64,000 nt of DNA, taken from positions 1 through 64,000 of the IMG/VR virus record IMGVR_UViG_3300023174_000152; one strand, 5' to 3'. Below are positions 41,668 to 53,600 of this stretch, in pieces. A program made the translations under genes and the position numbers. Below the pieces are notes generated by a model. The model was not told where the DNA came from. It was given only the letters and a program-made list of their open reading frames with translations, and did not search any database. The stretch's first letter is position 1. Each line of letters opens with the position of its first letter. This stretch comes from a virus.

Positions 41668-44600
41668 TATGCCCTTCCTTCTATAAACCTAGCGGCCTGG
41701 GTGTTTTGTTCCTGCAATGGCCTTCCATTGCTGGCTGTATCAATGCCCTGTTCATACATTACTCGTGCTTGCTCGATGTAGATTTCCACTTCAGATCCTT
41801 TGGCGGGCGCAACATTGAACGTTATGACGATTGGGTTCACAGACGATACTGAGTACGTGGTACTGTCTACCAGCGTTCCTCCTACTTTGACCTGCACCGG
41901 ACGAGTCACAGATATGTCTGTGACAAATGTTGTTGTGGCAACATCTAGCTGACTGATAAAGAAAGTGTTGCTGTTTAAGTCGTTGATTACCACTACTCGT
42001 TTCACTGGCACAGGGGTGTCAAATACCACTGTGATTGGGTTGAGATTTGTTATGACGTAATCATCTTCGGACTGTAACACCAAATCTGTGGCAGAGAAAG
42101 TGGCCGCCCATTGGCTGGTTGAGCCAGTTGTTGGCACATTGAACACTGATGGTGATCCCACAGTTGGAGTATAAGTGATTTGGAATACTAGTCCTGGTGG
42201 AGGAATAAAATCAAGTTGCACAGTTATAGGATCCACACTGATGATACTGAAATCGTCTTGCGGGATTTCAACCAGTGAGCCCAGTGTGTTACCAATGTAG
42301 CATCGTACAGATCCGCCTAGATATACATCGATATCGTTGACATACCCAATGTCTGTAGAGTAAGTCTGTGTGGTTCCATCTCCAAGGAACACATTTGATT
42401 TTGTTTGTTCTTGATATTGTGGTGGCAATAGTTCACCAAACCCAATGTCTATGACCACGCTGCCAACTGTGTGAGAATCTATAGCAGTACCGGCTGTGCC
42501 ACGACGCAGGCCGGATACGGTGTTGTTGACAACGTCTCGATTGCGATAAGTGATTCTTTCACCATTGATCGTGAGCTGTCCAAAAATATTGGCAGCTGGA
42601 TTGGGTTGGCTCAACTCGTTGGCATTCAACACATAGATCACATCGTCGGTCTCGCTCAGTGGCTGTGTCAATACTGTACTGTTTTCAGGTGTGATGCGAT
42701 ATATCCGTTGATTGCCCAACATGTCCTGGAAGATGCGGAAGGATATAGCTTCAGGAACCACGCTTTGTGTGAAGGAAGTAATCACTACCACATCAGCTGG
42801 GCCTATGATACTGCCGCCAATGGTAACAACGCTGCCGGATGTGGTAAAGTCTTCGCCTGGTACCAGTCTCCATCCATTGAGTGTTACCCACAATCTGCCA
42901 GAATCTACTATGATTCGTCCAGTGTCAAAGTTGTTGCTAGAAACCACTGTGCCTGTGCCATAGTCAAAAGATCCTGGATCTCCAGTGACATTACCTTCAT
43001 CAAAGGTAGTGTCGTCGTAGGGTTGGCCAACACTGACTCCGCTCTGTGTAGGACCTTGGAACACTTGTGTCAATATACCTTGCTCTGAAGTATCGTTCCA
43101 GGTAGTCACAGCAAACACAGCACCAGTTGCGGCACCAACTCTCAATATGAGTTGATCATTGTTGATTATGTAATCAGCGTCTGTGGTCACTGCTATTTTG
43201 ATAACTGATCCTGTGGCAGGAGCTGTTGCAAACTCTACATAACGATCACTGCTGCCATCCCAAGGACTCACGGTATAATCAACGCTGAGATTGTACAATA
43301 CTTCGTCCACGTAGACCACAACGTCATTGTCAGATATCAGCCCTTGTGGAGTTCCACCTCGTGTTGGCAAATAGAAAGGTCCAGCAGAACTACCATCTCC
43401 AAGGTATTCAATGCTTTCGGGCGGACGTAAGCGAGAGCCTTCGCGTTCGACGATGGCGTCAATGGGGTTAGTTCCTTGCAAACTGTTTGTCAAGGTGTAA
43501 TCTGTGGTGCTGCCATCGTATACTAGATATTGTGTTACAGGGAAACTCCAGCTCTTCTGCGGAGTTGTTGGACCCAGAGCAGTGACCACTACCCAATCGG
43601 TAGCATCGTATGTGTTGTCAAACAGTATTCTTGTTTCGTAGCCATTGATTGGCGCATAGGTGTAGTTGGTGATGATTTCACCGTTGACCAATATCAGCAG
43701 TTCTTCGAGTATGCTGTCTCCATCAATGATAGTGTAGAAAGCAACATCAAAAGATGAACCGCTGTTGATCGTCCTATTTACTCTGTAAACATTGTTGTTG
43801 AACTCAACATAGGTACCTTGTGCATAGATCGTAAATGTTGTCCAGGTCACAGCAGTGATCACTGGAATGACCAATGAGTTGCCGACTACATCGCCTGGAT
43901 AACTTTCTTTGAACAGTTGGCTTCCGCCGCCTACGCCATACACATTGACCTCAACTATGTCTCCGTAGTTTGTAGCGGCTCCGTTGACAATGGTCAAAGT
44001 GCGGGCTGGCCAATCAACTGTGTAGTCAACTTCAGGCACCAGTGAAACACGATTTGTGACGTTGACTGCACGTACAGCCACGGCATGAGCCATGACTTCT
44101 GAAAAATCTATCGAATCGTCTGTGGCTGTATATTCCAGATTGATCTGTTTGATGTTAAACCCGTGCCCATCCCCTTCCCAGTCTGCACCTGGACGAGTAT
44201 AAACACGGAAATCCAGTGTGTCAAAAGTAGACCCAGGCACTAGTTCTTCAGGAGCATGGCTCGAGTATGTGTCAATGAATGCACCACCATCTACGTTGAT
44301 ATCTGTGGGTCTGGTTCCAAGATAGGTGTCAGTAAACGAGCTTTGATAGATCGCATCAAGTATGCTTTCAGCATAGGTTGGTTTGCCTTCAGGACCGTAG
44401 TCAATGTTATCATATGGGTTGACATCAAAGTTGCCCACATCATATCCGGTGTTCTGGTTAAAGTTGGGCCCCATGACCTGTACACCTGGGTAGTCAATGC
44501 CAACCATGACCTGCGCAAGTTCTCTACCTGGTTCGTTGGGAGATGGGGTGTATAAGCCAATCACGCGGTCTGCCGCGTCCAGTGTGGCTTGATCTACCAA

Positions 44601-47600
44601 TGTATATTGCGCGGGGTTGAAAATAGATCCACTGTCTAGCTCAATGCTGTCATCAACTTGATTGACACTGTAGACTTGATCGCGGAAACGAACCAGTTGT
44701 CCCTCAGTGTATTTGGTATTGGGCTGCCAATCTAATACCTGACTGGTGTAGTTGTAACGATCGTACTTGAGTGTGGTAGTGATAGTTCTTACCAGCTGAC
44801 TTTCTAACACCGCTACAGCTCGTGCGCCCACTCCGTTACCGCCTTCGATAGTGATGATAGGAGTGGTAGTGTATCCTGATCCAGAATCAATCACGATCAG
44901 TTCTACGACTTGTCCGGCAGTGTTTATTCTAGCCACTAGTTCAGCTTCTCTCACAGCATCACCAGTGACTGTGACCACTGGTGGTACTGTATATCCTGCA
45001 CCTTGATCAATTATTGTGGCACTGGTCAACAACAGTTTGTAGTTGTCAAACCATTGTTGCCAAGGTATTTCTTGCCAAATCGGTGCTGTGCTTGGTTCGC
45101 TGTTTGAATACTTAGGAGGAACCGAATCATCAAGCGCAGGTGCTTCAAACTCTTGTAACTCACTGTCGTAATACGCAGGGCAGTCAAAGTCTGTGACATT
45201 GCCATCATAGGTATCAAAACCATCATAGCGTAGGTTAAACTCTTTGATCTTGACGTGATAAGGTTTGACTTCCTTGATGTAATCAAGCACAAAGTCCTGA
45301 TTATCAGTGCGGAAGATTTGGTACGGCAACAGATCACGGATCTTGTGTGTGACATCAATCAGTGAGGTCTTAAACAACCAATCAGGTGCTATCTGCTCTG
45401 TGAGTATGAAATCAAACACCAGCAACAGCAATTCGTTGCGGAATATAGCCCATTCGTCGACTAATATTTCTTCGTTGATGGCCTTGATGATTTGGCGTGT
45501 TTCAATGGCTGGGTATTGATCGAATCGTTGGCTGTCAAAAGTTTCAACGTCAAATCCAAATCGTCCAAGATCATAGTTCCAGATTTCTTCTTTGATACGC
45601 ACCGTACCATCTTGCAAGACCACACGAGTCCAAGTGCCGTTGAGGTACTGGTATATTTCATATTTGGCAAAACTATTACGGGTGACTTTGGCGCTGGCAC
45701 CTTCGGGCACAGTGAGTCGTGATAGGTCGCTGAACGTAGCAACTTCGGCCACTGGCTTGACTCCGGCATTGTATCCAGGCTTCACCCAGTCGATGTATTC
45801 CCAGTATAGTTTGGTGTCATAGTTTTGCACACGGCTCAGCAATAGTTGTTTACGTATGCCATCAAGGCTGAGAATCACTGTGTAGATAGTCCATAGGCCG
45901 TCATTGGTAGAATCAGATGCTACCAAATACTTGTATCCCACCGGAACTTCTGACAGATCTTGGAATGTGAGCTCTTGATAATCCAGTACTCTCTTGTTCC
46001 ATGCACCCGATGCCGAAGTCGGTTCAGGTTCTGCACTGTTCAACAGATTAAAAGGACGACTATCTGTGATAGGGAACTGTGCCATTATGGCATTGGCACG
46101 TTTGAGATAGTTTTGCAAGGCCAAGAATCGATCAACAAAGAAGCTCTGGCGTGGGCGGAACTGCACACCGTAACGATCTGCTGGGCTCAGTGTTGGGTCG
46201 GGAACTTTATTGCCCAGCGTATCTTCGCCACAGAAGCTGTCAAGCATTTTGCGGAACAAGCCAGCGACCAAGAAACTGTCAGGATTATTTGATGCTATCA
46301 AATCATACTCAGCGTGTACATTGTCATCGTTAGCGATCTTGTCAAACTCAACATTGAGTATGGTATCTTGTGCGCTGATATATGGTCTACCGTTGTAGAT
46401 TGCAATGGTGCTGGGTCCAAGGAAAGCCACGTATGGCAGTCCTGAACTACGAGGGTGCTCAATGTACTGAGAGATAGCTTGAACACTCAAAGTTTTCTTG
46501 GCACGTGATACTACTTCTGGTATACCTTTGACCCAGAAAGAGTAAAGAGATGTAAACAATCCATCGGTATTGAGTTTGCTGGATACCACAAAACTTGTGG
46601 TGCTATAAACTGTACCAGGGCCAGTGTATTCTGCTGGTGGAACAGGACTTTCAATCCACTGATATACATCTACTGAGCTACCTGGGAATACCTGGCTCCA
46701 ACGTTGGCTTTCATAAGCTATGGTTGATTGATGGTAATCGATAAAGCGCACTGTGGATAGATCCCACCAGATTTGTCCAAGATGTGTTTCATTCCAAGTG
46801 TCACCATAGTTGTTGACCTCACCAACATTGTAAGCGGCAGGATCTACAGCGCCAATGTAATCGATGTTTTGACGTGCTACTCCTAGGATTTTGCCTTGCA
46901 GTGGATCGATGAAATCAAAATACTGTGTCACTTTGCTTTCAAGCCTGTCGTACATGTACACAGAGTTGATCAACTTGACATCAACTATGGGTTTTTGTCT
47001 GTACACAATGTCCCAGGCCGCTAGACGATCTGGATTGTTGAGCTGTGATATTCTTCCATAGTCTCCTACAGAGTCGCCAAGGTCGTCTTGCGGACTACCA
47101 ACCAATAATATACCATTGCGATAGCTCACAGCAGTACCAAAGTTATCCAAAGAGTTTACATCGTCATCATAGATCTGAGCACCGAACACAAACTTGCTGG
47201 GGTTGCTCACGCTGGGGTTAGCGGCACTGAGTAAATCGTAGGTATAAGCAACACCGCTTTCGGGCAGTAGGTCAAAGAAGTTAGTGGCCTTGCTGTCAAA
47301 GAATGTGGTTCCACCGTCGAACGTTGTGGGTTTGGCCGCAGTTCCCTGTGGAGAACCCACGACCAATGTTCTTGAATCATCACTGATATCCAGTGACGCT
47401 CCAAAGTGTGCATAGGCCAGTTGATTTGGGGCTTCCACTGTTTGTGCATAAACCTGTGGATTGAATCCAAGATCATAGTAAGCTGTGCCCAGTCCTGGCA
47501 ACACAGTCAACTGTGTAAACGGTACAGCGGCATCTGAATTCTTGATGCTGATTGTCAAGTATCCGTTGCTGACAATGGCCTGTACATTGGGTACTTCGAC

Positions 47601-50600
47601 CAGTCCAATGTTGTTTGGCTCTGCTGCCACATTGATATCGTTGGCAAATAACTCAACCCAACTTGACAGTTTCCAGTAACTGGTGTCGTTGATGCTGGTA
47701 GACACCGGAACATTTCTCAAGGCTTGATAGATTGTAGAACCACTGATCACGAATGTTCCTGACGCCCAATCTATTGAACTATTCCAAGGAGTTGGGGTCG
47801 ACACTTCTACATCGACCTGCTGTATACGCACAGTATTGCCCGGTGTCAGTGTTGGATTTTGGCTGTCGCCGGTGATTATTCCATACAGTCTTGACTGATT
47901 GGTAAATCTTTCAACACTGCCGCCTTGTGGAACCACGCGAGAGTCATTGGGCTGACCAATGTACAAACTACAGTTGGTTGGGCATTGTTGTACCACTGAA
48001 CCAAAACTTGCTCCTTCCGAAGGAGAGTTTGACGCAACTTCTTGTATCAAGGCGAATGTATTGGTGTCTATTTCAATGGTGTCACCGACATTTAGTACCA
48101 CAGTGATATTGACAGTGTTTGCATCAACCTCTGAGAACTGTCCATTGTTGTTTGATCCATCAGGTATGAGATAGGTAGCATTGACTTTTACACTAGCTGG
48201 TCCATTAAAATTTCTCAATGTTGAATATAAAGTTTGTGTGGTATCAGTGACAGTAAATCTTTCAACGCTTCGGTCGATCGCATACACTTGTCCGGCTAAG
48301 AGTTTACCATTAGCTGTGTCGTTGGGGGCGCCGATCACAATCTGACGACCGTCTGTGGTTGTCGTTATCGACTGACCAAATCTTGCGCCTGTGATTGCAC
48401 CCAATGTGTTACCGTCAACATAATCTACATACCGGAAATATGAACCGGCGTTTACCAACACAGTACCTACTTGTCCTCCCAACACAAAAGTTATTATTTT
48501 GGTTGTAGGATTGAAAGAATAGTCCATGTTAGGACGTTGTAATATACTATTAACGTACACACTAAAACTGTCAATGTCCGAAACAGTATATAGATCTTCG
48601 AGAGGAAATGTAGTAGTTGGACTGGTAGGGAAGAATGTTTTACTTTGTAATCTTATAATTCTTATTTCGTCGTCACCGTTTGGTGGTGAATTGAATATCA
48701 CAGTACCATTGGCATAGTTATAATCTACGCCTGGTATTTTTGGCAGATCATTGACGGTTATACCAATCTGTTGTTCACCAATACCCCCATCGGCTGAATC
48801 CTCATCTACTATGATTACATCAGCGATGTAAAAATCTGTTGTTTCACCGTCACCTACAAAGTTTTTGACCTGCGACTGTATGTCTACACGATTGTAAGCA
48901 TACACGCGATTACCGGCAGGAGCACCCACGTACATCCAACGTTCATCGTTGCTGATCGTTACGCTATATCCATATTCGTCGTAGTTGAAAATATTGATCA
49001 GTGATCCCGGGGCAGGCGGTGTTGTAAACACCACTGTGGATCCTATAACATTCCAGTCAGTACCTCTTGTTTTGACAACATCGCTGATCACTACACTGAC
49101 TTTGTTAGGGTCTGCCAGAGTCACTCCACTGGGAGTATATGTAAATGTCACACCATTGCCTGTGGCTTGATACAATCTATAAGGTACTTCGGTAAGCAGT
49201 TGGCTCTGAATAAAGTCACCTGAGTTGAGATTGCGATTGACTGTTGCCGCATATCCTTGCTTGGCCCAAGAGTTACCTGCACCAACTACACCCCACTGAC
49301 TGCCACCCGATGCCACTGCGGCACCATAGTTTACAAAGTTTGCGGCGCCCATGGTCAGTACACCAGTTTCTACATAGTCAACTGTGCCACCCTTGGTAAA
49401 TGTGTAAACTGCACCAATCTCACCGCTATAACCAGGCGCACCCATCAGTGCGGCTAGGCCACCAAAGCCTTGAGAAATGGCAGCGCCAAATCTTGAACTG
49501 ATCACTGGCTCGGCTGGAACGATTCCTGGTGTGGTGGTAAAGGGATTGATTTTTTCGTAGACTGTCCAGTGACCTGTACCGTCGTCGTCGACCCAGGCAC
49601 GATTTCCTGGCAATAAACTGTTGGCATAAACCAGATTGGACACATCTGATGCTTGCTTTACTCGCATGGTTTCGAGCACAAAGCAAATACCGGTGCCTGT
49701 GACTTGTGTAACAGCACCGCCCAATGTAAGCGCAACAGTTACCGTGGTAAGGCTGGGCACAGAAAGCACCGTGTATGCTCCGTCGATGCCTTGCCCAAAA
49801 TACTTGATCACTATTTTTTCATTGATATACAGACCGTGTTGTCCTGCAAACTGCAAAGTGCAAGTCCCGTTGAGGTTATCACGCACTTGTACCAACGAAT
49901 AGATCACCAAGTTGTTGCGATAGATATTCCAATCATAGGCATTGTCTTTGGCTACCCATACACTGGTACCTACATAGATATTTTCAATGTCATTGATTAT
50001 GTTGTCAAGGTCGGTAAAGTTGAATAGCTTGATGTCAGCATCATCCCAGTTTACATAACCAGCACTGGGCAACTGCACATCGGTCGCATCCAGGAATGTG
50101 GTGGGCAATATGTTGGGATTAGTTATAGGATAACTTTGTTTCCAAATATCACTGACTAAAACTGTCTGATCAGCGTCGCTGAACTGTTGAGGTTCTATGA
50201 TCTGTATGGTCGATGGATTGCCCAACAAATCAGCTTCGTTGAGTCTGAGTTCAAAATAACTACGGTTGGCATTGGCACCATAGATAGCACGTTGGATAGC
50301 CCAGTTTTCAAATATCTCATACTCAGCGACTTCTTTGCCAAGGTTGGCCTTGGTGAATATGTCTGTGGCCTGCGTGGTTCCTTTGACCCCAATAAACTCT
50401 TGATAGAGATTGACTTGACTGATGTCATCAAGATTCAAGTTCTGCATGTAGCGACGTGGTCTAAAACCAATCAAGCCAAATGCAAACAAGTCAGCGTCTC
50501 GCTCAAGATTAGCTTGATTAGTGTTGTAGAATCCACGTATTTGTTCTGAACTGGTGGCGGCGTTGGGCAACAGACCTTTTTGTATCTGTGCGTAGTCGCT

Positions 50601-53600
50601 CTTGAGCCAGAACTCAAAATCAAACTTTTCGCTGGGCGGAATGATTTTTACAGCAGACCAATATGAATCTTTATACTTGACGATCTGTCCTTTGGTATAG
50701 CTTCTGTTGGGCGACCATTGTTGTATGTTGTCCTGATTAAGTATGAAACCCTGTGCATCAAGGCTGCCGTTCCAGTCATAGGTTGTATAGCCCACAAATA
50801 ACAGGCGACTCTGACGAGCACCTGTGATTGGATCATAGATCAAATCATTGAACACACTGGTATTGTCAAGCACGATGAGATGTTCGAACTCAGTAAACTT
50901 AGCTGCCAGATAGCTGAAGGTGCTGTTGTTGATACCACGCAAAGTGAGATCGTTTTCAAAACGTTCTACCACGTATTCTTGTGATTGCAATGGCTCTTTG
51001 TTTTGATTCAATAAAATATCTTCTGGTGCCACAGTGCTCAAAGGCTCAGCAACCAAGCCAGGTTTCAGAACATTCAGTATATTGGCAGCAGGATTGATGT
51101 TGATCAAGCTACCTGGGGCCCAGCCTTGCTGACTCCAGTAGATAAACTCTTGTACCATCTGGCTCCAGTTCAAGATACGTCCACGATCTTGATCATTGAA
51201 TGTCATCCCTTGTCGAGTCAAGCAGGCACCATAGCTCATCAAAAAGTCTGCCACAGAGTTGATTCCGACAAACTCATATCCGTAGGGGATCTGTACCACG
51301 GTGTCACTGTAGTCATTGAGCACTCGAACTGTTTTATCCGCTACTGTGATCGTACGGTAGTTACCGTTGGGAATGCTAGACAATATTTCAAAATAAGGTC
51401 TGGTGGTTGAATAGCCGTAGACTGCGTAGCCTAACTCTGTTTTTTGTATTACCACCGAACTCCAAACCAAAGTGTCTATGGTTGGGTTTTTATACAGCAG
51501 GATCTGATAGCTTTCGTCGGGCAATAGCAAACTGGTATTCAAGCTGTTGGGGCTTGATTTTTCTGTAAACAGTTTGATATACTGTTTGTCAGAGAACGCT
51601 GCCATACGATAGCAAAGTCTAACATCAGTCCATATCAATACCTCGCCAAGTTCTACTGAACTGTCTCTACCTTGTAGTTTGTTGTAGTCTACGATAAAGT
51701 TTAGGTACCCATGTTTTGCAGAACCTGTACCATAGATTTCATAAAATCCTGTACCGCTAGATCTAGACCGCCCAGCAAAAACAAACTGTTGCAATTCTGG
51801 ATCTAAGCGGTAGTCATCTCGGAGAGCAAAATATGTAAAGAACTGTGCTGGTTTCGTCAACGCCAACAATCGCATCACAGCAAATGGCCATGCGCTGGAT
51901 TTCTGCCAAGACGCTTCAACTGGACCATCGTCGCCTACTGTCCAACTCTTACGGAAACTGTTAGGAGCATACTCTCCCACAACAACATCAAATGGTGACA
52001 GCAACATGCCTTCAGAATCACTTGGTATGACTTTGGTCAGTCCTGGGCGTATGTATTTTTCAACGATGTAAGATCCTGCTGGATCCATCACGCGGCCAGC
52101 TTCAAGGTCTTGCCACAACACCAAGTTACCAGATGTATAAGGTGCCGGACCATACTCGTCCTCCCACCACGATGGTTTTTCTGTGATGCCCAACATTTCC
52201 CAAGGTCTAGTGTTGGGAGCGTCTGTGTCGTAGAAATAGTTGTAGATACCTCGCCAGTTGCCCAATAACTCTGTGCCGTCTAGCTTGCTTTGACATGCGG
52301 TATAGTTCCAGGTAAACTGATTGTTGGCATTGTATTCTTGCTCTCGATAGTTGAGTTTGTTTGCTCCCACCCAAGCCAAGAAGCTGACGGACATTATCTG
52401 TGTGATCTCTTCCTGGGTATAATCTGTTTTACGGAACTCTCCTGGAGACACATCTTCATAGACCAAAGGCACAGGATTGCCTACTAACTTGAGGTTGTTA
52501 TAGATGCGTTTTTCAAACTCTAACAATACTTCATCACGGATATCTTGATAGGCCACTGTGATTGACCCATCGTGCCCACGGATCACAGGAGTAGGATCAA
52601 CGTATGTGTCATCAACAAATGCTTCAGGCACATAGGCTGGATACATTCCTAGTTTGGTTGGAGTTGAAGGTACGAAGTTACCAACTGTTGATGTATATTC
52701 TCTCAGTGTCACTGTGTCACCAAGTTGCAAAGGCACATCAATGGTCACCCGAGGACCATCCACGGCCACGGTGTATTCTATACCATTGCCCAATAGCTGT
52801 CGACCATTCAGATACACCAATATGGCTCTGTAGTTGGCTTCGGTGAAGTTGTAGGTGTACAGAGTGTCAAACGTGTTGCCAGTGATGGGAGTCACTGTGT
52901 AGTTTGTTTCCTGGAAGGTCTCGCCCGAAGGCACTGTGTCTGTCCAGTAAAATGCAGCCAGTTCATTTTTGCCGTAGTTGATGATGGTCATACAATCATC
53001 AAGGATCTCAGCAGGAGTCATATTTTGGAAGTTGTTTCTGACCACAGCATCCATTATGAGATTCTTGTATTTTTCGTACTCTCTTGATGAAAACTCAAGA
53101 GCGCGGAAAAAATCATACTGTGAGTTATTGGCAAACAATGCAGATAAAATCACTGGAGCACTGTTTTGTATGATTGAGTCGCCGTAGGGTATGAGGTTAC
53201 CAAGATCTCTTGTGTTATTTTGTCCGTTGATTGTGCCAGAGAATGTCTTTAAGTTTTGACAAATACTGCCATAGTAGTTTCTCACAGTTCCCAAAGTAAC
53301 TTCTGTGACTTGGTCATTGTTTGGATTGTTTTCAAGGTTCAGCGGAACGCTATAAAAACCAGTGGGGCTGGCCACATCACTGATCACGCTGACCTCCACA
53401 GTAGAATCCAGCGCAGGAGGATTTATAAATGTTATCACTGTGCTGTTATTGTCTTTGACTTCATAGGTGTAGTTGTCTGTGGTCAAAAACACAGCATTGA
53501 CAAACACTTTGACTGGGACTGCTGTACTGTTTGTTTTTACAGGAATGTCAATGACCAGCGGAATACCAGTATAGGTAAACGAGAAACTTTGTCTTGATAC

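Noticed and set aside
42471-43088. 205-residue plus frame inside the giant gene
   Set aside because: Cys-rich antisense shadow of a repetitive structural gene without a ribosome site.
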